DNA of 64,000 nt from Bacteroidota bacterium. Lineage in GTDB: Bacteria > Bacteroidota > Bacteroidia > UKL13-3. Under the pieces are notes generated by a model, which saw only the letters and a list, made by a program, of their open reading frames with translations, was not told where the DNA came from and ran no database searches. Positions 35,923 to 44,949 of this stretch are shown here, one piece after another. Position 1 is the stretch's first letter. Every line of letters begins with the position of its first letter. The DNA is taken from the NCBI GenBank assembly GCA_040388375.1, contig JAZKBU010000001.1, forward strand, positions 124,001-188,000, in the 5' to 3' direction. A program made the position numbers and the translations under genes.

Positions 35923-36057
35923 CACATAACGTTTTGCAACCTTGCGCAGTTGCCGTGTACGTATCGTAAATCTGTCAACCAAGATAAAAAATAAAAGCGA
36001 AACGAAATACTGTATTTAAAGATTATAACGGCAATTGCGCAAGATTGCTGTTATAGC
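35923..36057. repeat. E7: attC-like palindrome
   Basis: Left core CACATAAC, spacer GTTTT (35931-35935), 21-bp arm 35936-35956 pairing with 36028-36048 (19 Watson-Crick pairs plus a G-T), single T (36049), right core GTTATAGC. Loop AGATAAAAAATAAAAGCGAAACG is shared with E3. Confidence 0.85.
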
Positions 36058-36271
36058 CAGTGGTTCTTTGCTCGAGCTTGTCACCAGTTGTCTTTGTTGA
36101 GTTGTCGTGACATTGAGTGTCGGCTGTGCGTTGCGTTTTTTATTTTTTTTGAAGCGTTGGGAATTTTTTAAAAACAATTTTTCTTTTGGTCGGCTTTGCA
36201 AGCTCTATTAAAAACTTTGGTCGTGTGTTGGTTTGTGCGGTTTTTAATTGTGCTTGCAAATTGCGTTGGGG
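36058..36271. other. Left non-coding end of the copper block
   Basis: No gene. It starts with GTTATAGCCAGTGG, inverted partner of 48388-48401. An 18-base stretch at 36164-36181 (TTTTTTAAAAACAATTTT) occurs as exact inverted complement at 48206-48223, so the block ends share more than the core. Confidence 0.5.
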
Positions 36272-38521
36272 TTAATAATTCAAAGTTAGTCCAATACCAA
36301 AACCCATGTCGCTGTCATAATGGGTTCTTACGCCCATATTTTTATTTACAATATAACGTAAGTCAAACATAAATTCTTTGTCTGTGTTTACCATAAAACC
36401 TGCTCGAAGTCGTTTCGTAATAGGTATATCTTCTCGCATTAACTGAAAACGAATATTTCCGTCTTGATACACTTCTGCCTGTGCTATTATAAGCATTGGT
36501 AAAGTGTAGTTTACACCTAAACTTACTTGTGTTCTGTTGTCTTTAGTATTGGTTTGACCAAAAAGATTTTGTTCAATTTCATTATGTCCTAATTTTCTAT
36601 AACGCCAATCAAAACCGATAAACGGCATTAGCCATTGCATTTTTCCTATGTATCGTCCAATGTGAGTTTCAGTTTCGTAGCCGTGTATGTCGTGATAACC
36701 TAATCGCCATTCTGAACCGATGCTCCAACGTGTATTTTGAAGCATAAACATTCCGTCATTACCATTAGTGGCAAAGTCGTTTTCTGCCATAAAATGTGGT
36801 TTTCTATCATCGGCAAATAGTTGGCGTTGTGCTAATTTTGGATTTGGTATTAATGGATTGGGTGCTTGATTTTCGTATGTAAAAACCTTGCCCATTCCAC
36901 TCATCATATGGTATAAAATATGACAATGAAAAAACCAATCGCCTTCTACATTTGCGTTAAATTCTAAAGTGTCGGTTTCCATTGGCATAATGTCCACAAT
37001 ATTTTTTAATGGTGCATTTTTCCCTTGTCCGTTTAACAATCGAAAGTCGTGTCCGTGCAAGTGCATGGGGTGTCGCATCATGGAGCCATTGTAAATAACA
37101 ATTCGTATGTTTTCGCCTTTTTTAATGAGAATTTTATCGGTTTCTGAAACTACCTTATTGTCCAAGCTCCATACATATCGGTTCATATTTCCAGTAAGTT
37201 CAAAACGCAATTCTTTTACTGGTGCATCTTTGGGAAGTTCAGTTTTGGTTGTAGATTTTAGCATTGAGTAATTTAATGTAACAATATCAGTCAAAGCATT
37301 TGCATTGTAACGATTGGGGTCGTTATCACTTTGTTTTGGTTTGCTATTGCCTGTTATTTCAGGATACATAACCACATTCATGTCCATTTGATTTAAACTC
37401 ATGAACATCCCCATATCATCAAGTTCGCCATTCATTTTCATCATGTCGTTCATCATCTTCATGCCTTCAAAATACTTTAATCTTGGTTGTGGTGATTTCA
37501 GTTGTTTGATACCGTTTCCTAAGTATAATGATGCCGAATTGGTGCGGTCTTCGGTGGTTGCTAAAAATTCAAAGGCAGTATTTTCTGCTGGAATGGTTAC
37601 GATAATATCATACGTTTCAGAAACGGCAATAATTAATCTATCCACTTCCACTGGCTCTACATCGTTACCATCACTTGCAACGACTGTAATTTTACCACCT
37701 GCATAAGTAAGCCAAAAGTAGGAAGATGCACCACCGTTAGAAATACGAAGTCGAACTTTGTCGCCTGCTTTTAATTGTTCTCCACCAAAGTTTTTAATTT
37801 CAGAAATTTGCTTGCCATTAATTAAAATTTTGTCGTAGTAAACATCGCTCACGTCCATTGCCAACATCCGTTTCCATTCATTTTTGAGTTTGGTTTTAAA
37901 ATGTCCTGCTTTTATTGCTTCGGCATAACTTTGAGTTGCGTTTTTTTTAATAGCGAACCAGTCTGTTGCGTTGTGCAACATTCGGTGTATGTTTTCGGGT
38001 TTGTAATCTGTCCACTCGCTTAGTACAATTGGAACAGTAGGTAAATCATCAATGCCTTTTCTGAAATTTTTATCATTTACCTTTTTAAGCATTACAAAGT
38101 TTCCATACATTCCTATTTGCTCCTGCAAGCCCGAATGACTGTGATACCAATGTGTACCGTTTTGAATAATTGGGAAACGATAAATATGTGTTGTATTTGG
38201 TTTGATGGGCATCTGTGTAAGATTAGGAACGCCATCTTCTTTGTTGGGTAAAAACAATCCATGCCAATGCAATGAGGTTTCTTCCTTTAGCAAATTGTGA
38301 ACGTGTATTTCTGCCGTGTCGCCTTCGGTAAAAGTGAGGGTAGGCATCGGAATTTGACCATTTACGGCAATTGCTCGTTTTCCTTTTCCTGAAAAATTTA
38401 CAATGGTGTCTTTTACATAAAGGTCGTAACGAACTATTTTTTGAGCATATATAATCTGAGTTGTTGATAGCAATAATACTATCGGCAACAGTTTTTTATA
38501 AATATTTTTTTGAAAATCCAT
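36272..38521 (-). CDS. Multicopper oxidase (CopA-like) fused to CopB-like outer-membrane beta-barrel
   Basis: 749 residues with a signal peptide (LLPIVLLLSTTQIIYAQ). Cu sites: HWHGLF and HWYHSHSG in domain 1, HPMHLHGHDF and HCHILYHMMSGM in domain 3. A Met-rich insert (MKMMNDMMKMNGELDDMGMF) near 355-385 is typical of copper-tolerance oxidases. From about residue 575 to the end the sequence changes to amphipathic strands (WSIGSEWRLGYHD, MPFIGFDWRYRKLG, QVSLGVNYTLPML, final Tyr) like the CopB barrel. It likely oxidises Cu(I) outside the inner membrane; the barrel may anchor it in the outer membrane. Confidence 0.88.
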   Translation of the reverse strand: MDFQKNIYKKLLPIVLLLSTTQIIYAQKIVRYDLYVKDTIVNFSGKGKRAIAVNGQIPMPTLTFTEGDTAEIHVHNLLKEETSLHWHGLFLPNKEDGVPNLTQMPIKPNTTHIYRFPIIQNGTHWYHSHSGLQEQIGMYGNFVMLKKVNDKNFRKGIDDLPTVPIVLSEWTDYKPENIHRMLHNATDWFAIKKNATQSYAEAIKAGHFKTKLKNEWKRMLAMDVSDVYYDKILINGKQISEIKNFGGEQLKAGDKVRLRISNGGASSYFWLTYAGGKITVVASDGNDVEPVEVDRLIIAVSETYDIIVTIPAENTAFEFLATTEDRTNSASLYLGNGIKQLKSPQPRLKYFEGMKMMNDMMKMNGELDDMGMFMSLNQMDMNVVMYPEITGNSKPKQSDNDPNRYNANALTDIVTLNYSMLKSTTKTELPKDAPVKELRFELTGNMNRYVWSLDNKVVSETDKILIKKGENIRIVIYNGSMMRHPMHLHGHDFRLLNGQGKNAPLKNIVDIMPMETDTLEFNANVEGDWFFHCHILYHMMSGMGKVFTYENQAPNPLIPNPKLAQRQLFADDRKPHFMAENDFATNGNDGMFMLQNTRWSIGSEWRLGYHDIHGYETETHIGRYIGKMQWLMPFIGFDWRYRKLGHNEIEQNLFGQTNTKDNRTQVSLGVNYTLPMLIIAQAEVYQDGNIRFQLMREDIPITKRLRAGFMVNTDKEFMFDLRYIVNKNMGVRTHYDSDMGFGIGLTLNY

Positions 38522-38602
38522 TTTATCAGTTTCATTTTAAAAATGTACTTAATTGTTTTTGCATGTAAAGGCTTGATTAAGCATTTTAAATATTTTGGGC
38601 TA

Positions 38603-39412
38603 TCATTTTTTTAAATTAAAAAAGGTATAGTACAGATTGAAATATACGCCATTTGGAGCTGAGCGAATCATAGAGCTAAATAGCTGTTGACGATAGGCTA
38701 AATCTACCCGAGCTTGACTATTAAAAATAAATTGTATAGCAGGAACAATATCCAAAAATGATTTCCCATTCTCGTTAATCGTTTGTCCAACAAACTCTAC
38801 CATCAAGTTTATGTTTGTTTGTTTAAAACTTGTGTATTTTGGGGGATACATAAGTCTTCCAAACGATAATGTATAATTAGTTGCATTGTTTCCAATAGTA
38901 TTTGGAAAGGGGTAATTCGGTTTGTTATCCTTCGCTTTTTCAAAACTTATACTTGAACTTATAGCCAGTTTCTTTATCAACTTGGTCGCAATAATTCCGC
39001 TCTCGACTCCAGTGTTGTGTCCTAAAATTTCTATTTGTTCTTGGTGAATATCAGCCCTATTAAAGCTATATCTTAAATAAGCTGCCATTCTGAAATGACT
39101 TTGCAAATCATCAGACGAAAAGAACCGATACTTTGTCATAAAACTGCCACCCTCGGTATATAATTGATTACTGCGGTTACTGATAAATGCTGACCCTCGA
39201 AACATCAAATTCTTATTAAGCCCAAAAGTTATTTCGGGCATTAAATGGTAATTATATCCAGTTTTAATTTGCTCTTTAAAAAGCAATTGCATTACATTTA
39301 TCCCAAGGGAGTTAGCAGGCACATTACTAGCGGGGTCTGTAACTACAAACAACTCTTGACAGTACATATTTTGAAAACAAAATAGTAGTAATATAAAAAT
39401 TACAATCTTCAT
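38603..39412 (-). CDS. Outer-membrane beta-barrel-like protein of the copper block, unknown
   Basis: 269 residues with a signal peptide (IFILLLFCFQNMYCQ). Alternating amphipathic strands (GYNYHLMPEITFGLNKNLMF, FRMAAYLRYSFNRADI, ARVDLAYRQQLFSS) and a terminal aromatic strand (FNLYYTFFNLKK) fit a barrel. The ATG overlaps the stop of the HMA gene. A role in copper handling is inferred from location only. Confidence 0.6.
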   Translation of the reverse strand: MKIVIFILLLFCFQNMYCQELFVVTDPASNVPANSLGINVMQLLFKEQIKTGYNYHLMPEITFGLNKNLMFRGSAFISNRSNQLYTEGGSFMTKYRFFSSDDLQSHFRMAAYLRYSFNRADIHQEQIEILGHNTGVESGIIATKLIKKLAISSSISFEKAKDNKPNYPFPNTIGNNATNYTLSFGRLMYPPKYTSFKQTNINLMVEFVGQTINENGKSFLDIVPAIQFIFNSQARVDLAYRQQLFSSMIRSAPNGVYFNLYYTFFNLKK

Positions 39413-39906
39413 TACTTCAACAGTTTAATATGAAAATCATCTTCATTACTTTCTACATATGTTAGTATATCTCTATATGTTTTTGATAATTTTTTGAATT
39501 CTTTATCTGTTATATATCCTTTGTCAAGTACTTGAAAGCGTATCGTTGCATCATTGATTGGCTTATCATTTAGCGAAACATAATTTTGTTGGTTAATCGT
39601 TTGGGGCATTGCAGTAACAATGAATAGGCCAACAAAAAATCCCGCTTTCTCCACCCTTTCTTTAAAGATTTTTGGAGTTAGATTATTTTTCTTTTTCAGT
39701 ATAACAATAAAGGTATTTGTATTCAAATCCGTTTGTAAGCTATCAACCCCAGCAATTGATTGAAGTTGTTTAAAAATAGCATTTGAACACATTGAGCAAG
39801 TAAGCCCTGTTGCTCTTATTTCAATTTTTAATAGTTGAGCATTACTTTTAATTGAGAATAATAGTATAAGTGTAGATGCGAGTAATATATTTTTTATAAA
39901 ATTCAT
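39412..39906 (-). CDS. Periplasmic HMA-domain protein
   Basis: 164 residues: signal peptide (LLASTLILLFSIKSNAQ), then an HMA domain with GLTCSMC (about residue 34) and a C-terminal region without recognised motif (DKPINDATIRFQVLDKGYI). Likely a copper-binding protein passing metal between periplasmic partners. Confidence 0.8.
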   Translation of the reverse strand: MNFIKNILLASTLILLFSIKSNAQLLKIEIRATGLTCSMCSNAIFKQLQSIAGVDSLQTDLNTNTFIVILKKKNNLTPKIFKERVEKAGFFVGLFIVTAMPQTINQQNYVSLNDKPINDATIRFQVLDKGYITDKEFKKLSKTYRDILTYVESNEDDFHIKLLK

Positions 39907-39926
39907 TTTTAGTAGTTTATTTATTT

Positions 39927-40635
39927 TTAGATTAGCACAAAAAGCATTGATGCGCTCATTACAATCATCAAGGCATCTTCAATAATAGTGACAGTACTCA
40001 TTGGCAAATTGAAAACTACACCCAAACAGGCACATTGTATTTTCCTTTTGTTTAAAACACTTTGTAGAACACCAATGATGCTGATGCTCATTACTATTAA
40101 TGTTGTGAGGTTTGTAATGAATGGATTGAAGTTGACAGTGTAAGCAATTGCTAAACCCAACTCAACAAAAGTGTAAGCATAAGCCCAAATAGGAATACGC
40201 TTTGCCAACACATCGTACATGACATAACTTTCAGCAAAGCCGTTTAGGTTTAGCATTTTGAAAAATGAAAAAACCAAAAAGAAACCTGCCATAAAATGTC
40301 GCATCCATTGCATCAAACCTATCATTGGCGAGCTGCACCAAAACTGCATTCACTGTGATATAGAAGAATATCAACAAGATTGGCTTGTAGGTGGCTAACC
40401 AACCCATTGTTTGTTCAGCCAATTCGTTGTGATGCAATACCGAAATTTGATATTTTTCGGGCAATGCTTTTTGTAAATATGATAAAGCAATATGCTTATC
40501 CATTGTAATTATAGCAGAATTTTCATTTTTAGAAACTTCTACATTAGTTATATTTTCTACCGCTAACAAAGCTGATTTTACTTTTGCTTCGCAACTTGAA
40601 CAGGTCATTCCTGTTACTTGATAAGTATGTACCAT
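39927..40635 (-). pseudogene. HMA domain-MauE-like membrane protein, apparently frameshifted
   Basis: The first frame (start 40635) has an HMA domain with GMTCSSC (residues 8-14), one membrane segment (YKPILLIFFYITVNAVLV), then runs out of frame and stops at 40231. The second frame, continuing from about 40310 to 39927, encodes MRHFMAGFFLVFSFFKMLNL and further membrane segments with CACLG, the MauE/DoxX-like part of the same protein family. In homologues these parts are one chain of about 235 residues. A 1-nt deletion (or 2-nt insertion) near 40290-40315 explains the split. It could be a real mutation or a sequence error. Confidence 0.7.
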
Positions 40636-40726
40636 AAATTGAATTTAAAGGTTAAAAACTATGGCACAAAGTTCCGAAGCTATGAGAAAATCGTTGTTGT
40701 GTTATTTTGGGTCTGGGTTGTAACAT

Positions 40727-41287
40727 TTATAAGTATTCAATTTGTCTTCGTTTTTTGTCTTTCAATTGTTTGTAATGCGAAGGCGAAAAACCCGTAACTT
40801 TTTTGAACTGATTGCTCAAATATGCTACACTGCTGTAATTCATCTGAAAAGCGATTTCACTCAAAGTCAATTCATCATATAGAAGCAATTCTTTTACCTT
40901 TTCAATTTTTTGGTAGATAAAGTACTTTTCAATTGTCGTATCTTCTAATTCTGAAAACAAACTGCTTAATGTTGAATAGTCTTGTACCAATTTGTTCGAC
41001 AAATAATCAGAAAGATTGATAATTAGTTGCGCATTTTGTTGATGTACCAATTCAATTATTAATGTTTTAATTTTATCTATAATTCGACTTTTCTTATCAT
41101 CAATTAACTCGAAACCAAATTTTTTCAGGTGCTCGCCAATGTTGCTTTTTTGTTGGGATGTAATCTGATCTATGATTTCTACTTCACCCAAATCAACCAC
41201 TAGTATTTTAAATTCCAGTTTTTCCAACTCAGACTTCACCACCAACTTGCAGCGACTACACACCATATTTTTGATGTATAGTTTCAT
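40727..41287 (-). CDS. AraC-family regulator with N-terminal HMA-like domain
   Basis: 186 residues. Residues 1-65 look like a degenerate HMA domain (YIKNMVCSRCKLVVKSELEK, CxxC at 9-12, then FGFELIDDKKSRI). A helical linker leads to a C-terminal AraC HTH (LTLSEIAFQMNYSSVAYLSN, FKKVTGFSPSHYK). It stands directly upstream of the copper genes in the same orientation, so it likely senses Cu through its own HMA domain and controls the block. Confidence 0.85.
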   Translation of the reverse strand: MKLYIKNMVCSRCKLVVKSELEKLEFKILVVDLGEVEIIDQITSQQKSNIGEHLKKFGFELIDDKKSRIIDKIKTLIIELVHQQNAQLIINLSDYLSNKLVQDYSTLSSLFSELEDTTIEKYFIYQKIEKVKELLLYDELTLSEIAFQMNYSSVAYLSNQFKKVTGFSPSHYKQLKDKKRRQIEYL

Positions 41288-41415
41288 TTTATTTTTTTAT
41301 CAATTAAAAGAAATGCATATGTTATTATGTTGGAAACTCTCATTAGTGTATCAAGAAAAATACAAATGAAGAAATGACAACAAAAGCTGTTTTGAATAAT
41401 TTATTTCCATAATTC

Positions 41416-42798
41416 CTACTCCTTAATAAATTTTTGATTATAGAATTTGTTATTTGCTAGCACTTGCACAAAGTACACCCCACGGGTTAATGCTTCAACA
41501 TCGAGGATTAAACTATTTGTATTATTGGCGTGTTGCTTTTTTACAGTTTCACCTAATGCATTTGTAATTATTATTTCGGCATCCTTTAATTCAATATTTG
41601 TTTGCAATGATATTTGCGAATTTGTTGGGTTTGGATAAAGCTCAAATTTATGGGTAGGTACCAAAATTGGTTTAATAGCTGTTGGGAGAACTAAACTATT
41701 ATCAATCATATAAGCCATTTTATTGGCTTTATCTACAAAATAAATTTTTCCGTCAGGGCCTACCTTAACACCCAACGGGTCGGGAGAGGCAATATATTTT
41801 AATTTTATTCTTCCAACCTCTCTATAATTATTAGAAATGTTGTAAATAATAATCTCATCGGTTAAATTATCAGTTACAATTAATCTGTCACCATAAACAT
41901 CTATTCCAATTGGGCTTCCTAATCCGCCAATTAATGTATCTATTTTCGTCAATCCAGAAAATGTGAAATATCCTAAACTCAAATTTTCGCCATTAATCTT
42001 AGTCCTTGCCCCACTATTTGAGCCTGTTGTTATATCAATCCGAAATACTCTTTTGCCAACAGGATCGCATCCGTATAAATATTTGCGGTTACCATCAATT
42101 ACTATGTGTCCGGGAAGTGATGCGTGTTTCGTAAACTTAAAATCCGGATAAACCTGCACTCCGCCTCCGCTATGGTCATCACCTCCAGGCTGATGGGGAT
42201 TACCAAAATCATATCGCTTTATATTACCCTCATAGCCATCAAGCACCCAATAAATATTATCCTTTTCAAATGCTATACCTTTACCGTATGGGGTTTGATG
42301 TATCATACTTAAATGACTTCCATTTTCTGTTTGTGTAGGAGGATTACCAACCACTCCATAAATACTTAAGTCTCCAGGCCAAAGTGTGGCTCCAGTATAA
42401 GTTCCTCCTTGTCTGTTGGCATCTACAATATCTTGGGAGGTTGCAAAATTACTTTCTCCAAAAGCCATTGCACTTGCCATTGCCATAAAATGCCAAGAGT
42501 TACCATCTTTAACATACTTGAAAGTGCGGCTGCTGCTTTTGGCATTGCTAACAATAAGAGTTGAACCACCTGTGTTATTCGTTCCTTGGTTTAAAATCCA
42601 AAGTTCGTTGGGGCGGGTGCTTTGATTTGGGTAAAAATCCAAATCAACAGGAGATACAAGTGAATTGGCTGAACCTGCAACTAAAGTAAAAACATTTTTG
42701 GTTGAATCGGTTACATAAGCATCAATGCTTTGCTGCGAAAAAGCAGCGGTGTTGCATAATCCTAACAGAACTAGGCAACTGATTTTTATCTTTTTCAT
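41416..42798 (-). CDS. Secreted NHL/beta-propeller-like protein with T9SS sorting domain
   Basis: 460 residues. Signal peptide (LVLLGLCNTAAFSQQ), repeated propeller-type blades (GSPIGIDVYGDRLIVTDNLT, DPLGVKVGPDGKIYFVDKA), and a C-terminal T9SS domain (FELYPNPTNSQISLQ ... GVYFVQVLANNKFYNQKFI). The GGDDHSGGG stretch may bind metal. It precedes no catalytic motif. Last gene of the MbnP/MauG subgroup. Confidence 0.75.
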   Translation of the reverse strand: MKKIKISCLVLLGLCNTAAFSQQSIDAYVTDSTKNVFTLVAGSANSLVSPVDLDFYPNQSTRPNELWILNQGTNNTGGSTLIVSNAKSSSRTFKYVKDGNSWHFMAMASAMAFGESNFATSQDIVDANRQGGTYTGATLWPGDLSIYGVVGNPPTQTENGSHLSMIHQTPYGKGIAFEKDNIYWVLDGYEGNIKRYDFGNPHQPGGDDHSGGGVQVYPDFKFTKHASLPGHIVIDGNRKYLYGCDPVGKRVFRIDITTGSNSGARTKINGENLSLGYFTFSGLTKIDTLIGGLGSPIGIDVYGDRLIVTDNLTDEIIIYNISNNYREVGRIKLKYIASPDPLGVKVGPDGKIYFVDKANKMAYMIDNSLVLPTAIKPILVPTHKFELYPNPTNSQISLQTNIELKDAEIIITNALGETVKKQHANNTNSLILDVEALTRGVYFVQVLANNKFYNQKFIKE

Positions 42799-42826
42799 GT
42801 TGAATTTGTGTTTTAAATATTAGTTA

Positions 42827-43930
42827 TTAGAAAGGATTGCTGTATTCTTGATTACTTAATAAGGCGTCATCTGTAAGCGTGTGTAAAAATTTTATCAAAG
42901 CAGCTTTGTCCGCTTCTGTTAGCATCAACCCTTTTTCGCGCGTTTGTTCTAATGCAGGATCAAGTGTTGACGATACTTTTAAACCATTGTTATAATGATT
43001 AATTACTTGTTCTAAAGTTTTCATGCTGCCATCAGACATGTAGGGTGCGGTTAAAGCAATGTTGCGAAGTGTTGGAACTTTAAACTTTCCTTTGTCTGCT
43101 GAGTTATTGGTTACTTTTTGCCTGCCAATATCAATTATTTCACTTTCGGCTTTAGTTCCATTATTCATGTATTGATCGTTTTCAAAATTATCACCACCAT
43201 GGCAATGGGCACAATCAGCCCCCGATTCTTGCGGAAAAAATGGATTATACTCTGTAAAGAATAATTTTCGTCCTCTTTCTTCTATCGAATCTAAAGTAAC
43301 TTCGCCTCTCAGATATCTGTCGTACTTGGCATTGTTTGATACTATGCTGTTCATAAACTGTTCAAGCGCAAGCGATATTTTTTCAGCCGTTATTTCTGAT
43401 GAACCAAAAGCACGTATAAATTGATCTTTGTACATCTGCGAAGCTTTCAATTTAACTACCACATTGTCTAAAGTTTCATCCATTTCTAATTCATCTTGTA
43501 TAGGCATCAGCGATTGGTGACGCAACAAATTTGCCCGCCCATCCCAAAAAAACCCGTTGGTATTCCAAGCCATATTGAAAGCACTCATGGCATTGCGCTT
43601 ACCCTGTAAGCCTTTTATTCCAATTGAAAATTGTGCAGTATCATTAAAAGCAAATTGCTGCTGATGACAACTGGCACACGATTGAGTGTTGTTTCTCGAA
43701 AGTTGTGTTTCGTAAAATAGCATACGTCCTAATTTTACCCCTTGCATGGTTAGCAAATTATCTTTGGCAATGGGTGGTTCTGGAAATTTTCCATAGTTTA
43801 AAAAATAGGGAGTTGCATCATATGTTGCTATTGGTTGTTGGTTGTCAACAGGCGTATCTTTTTTACAAGCAATTGTAAAAAGCACTACGGAAATGATGCA
43901 GGATAAGCCTACTCTGATTAATTTATTCAT
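42827..43930 (-). CDS. Di-haem cytochrome c peroxidase/MauG family lipoprotein (MbnH-like), copy 1
   Basis: 367 residues, lipobox FTIAC (Cys about 22). Two haem c motifs: CASCHQ (about residue 87) and CAHCHG (about 245). Conserved TPTLRNIALTAPYMSDGSM-type motif appears as PTLRNIALTAPYMSDGS. MauG/MbnH enzymes use a bis-Fe(IV) state to oxidise protein residues. Overlaps the upstream paralogue by 8 nt. Confidence 0.88.
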   Translation of the reverse strand: MNKLIRVGLSCIISVVLFTIACKKDTPVDNQQPIATYDATPYFLNYGKFPEPPIAKDNLLTMQGVKLGRMLFYETQLSRNNTQSCASCHQQQFAFNDTAQFSIGIKGLQGKRNAMSAFNMAWNTNGFFWDGRANLLRHQSLMPIQDELEMDETLDNVVVKLKASQMYKDQFIRAFGSSEITAEKISLALEQFMNSIVSNNAKYDRYLRGEVTLDSIEERGRKLFFTEYNPFFPQESGADCAHCHGGDNFENDQYMNNGTKAESEIIDIGRQKVTNNSADKGKFKVPTLRNIALTAPYMSDGSMKTLEQVINHYNNGLKVSSTLDPALEQTREKGLMLTEADKAALIKFLHTLTDDALLSNQEYSNPF

Positions 43931-44948
43931 GTGTAAATTTTTTATTTTGTAAAAACTCGTAATCTGTTAATGTTTCTAAAAATTGAACAAGGTCATTTAT
44001 TTCTTTTTCACTCAATCCTAGCGGTTTTATGAATGTGCTTTTATTGGGATGTGGCTGCCCACCGTTATTGTAATGCTCCACTACCTTAAAAAGATTTGGC
44101 ATAGAGCCATCGTGCATGTATGGTGCTGTTACCGATGCGTTACGTAAACTTGGCACTTTAAATTTACCTAAATCAAAGGCATTATTGGTAAGGCGCATCC
44201 TGCCAATGTCTTTATAATTTTGGTACAAGCCATTGTTTTGAAAAGCATAATTGGTAAAATTAAAGCCAGCATGGCATGCAATACAATTTGCTTTGCCCAA
44301 AAATAAGTTTAAACCATTTAGTTGGCTTGTATTTAGGCTTGCTTGCCCATTCTTATATCTGTCATAAAGTGCGTTCCCACTCAGTAATGAGCGTTGAAAA
44401 TTTGCCAATGCCCTGATAATTACATAATAATCTAAAGGTCTATCGTAGGCTGCATTACTCATTTGTTGGTAGCCTTGATTTGATTTAAGTCGCGCCTCAA
44501 TTTCTACAATATTAAAATCAAACTCATTATGCTCTTGTATAGGCACTAAGGCTTGCATTTCCAATGTGGGCACACCACCCTCACGGGTAAAATAAGGATG
44601 GTATGCAATGTTGGCAAGTGATGGAGTATTTCTAGCATTTAGCCTTTTTTCAACACCTTTGCTTGTTATTTCATTATCAGCCATACTAAATGCCAACTGG
44701 TGGCACGAACCACAACTTACCTCATTGGTACGTGATAATGCCTTCTCATAAAATAACTTTTTTCCCAAGCTCCAACGCGCAAACGTGTAATAATTGTCTA
44801 TTGGATAATTAATTTTTGGAAAATGTGCAGGTATTATAAAGCTGGTATCCTCCCGAACGAGTTCATTCTTTACCTCTTCACTTTTTGTGCAAGCAGTAAA
44901 GGTTGCCATCAGCAATAAAAAAATAAATGAACTTGTTCGTTGCATCAT
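43923..44948 (-). CDS. Di-haem cytochrome c peroxidase/MauG family lipoprotein (MbnH-like), copy 2
   Basis: 341 residues, lipobox TFTAC. Haem motifs CGSCHQ (about 79) and CIACHAG (about 225); PSLRNASVTAPYMHDGSM matches the family signature. About half the positions agree with the neighbouring paralogue. It begins directly after the MbnP-like gene, supporting an MbnP/MbnH pair. Confidence 0.88.
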   Translation of the reverse strand: MMQRTSSFIFLLLMATFTACTKSEEVKNELVREDTSFIIPAHFPKINYPIDNYYTFARWSLGKKLFYEKALSRTNEVSCGSCHQLAFSMADNEITSKGVEKRLNARNTPSLANIAYHPYFTREGGVPTLEMQALVPIQEHNEFDFNIVEIEARLKSNQGYQQMSNAAYDRPLDYYVIIRALANFQRSLLSGNALYDRYKNGQASLNTSQLNGLNLFLGKANCIACHAGFNFTNYAFQNNGLYQNYKDIGRMRLTNNAFDLGKFKVPSLRNASVTAPYMHDGSMPNLFKVVEHYNNGGQPHPNKSTFIKPLGLSEKEINDLVQFLETLTDYEFLQNKKFTHE

Positions 44949-44949
44949 G

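Noticed and set aside
17191-36057. E1-E7 as simple transcription terminators or REP elements
   Set aside because: They lack consistent T runs, and a terminator model does not explain why unit-specific flanks match at opposite ends of each unit.
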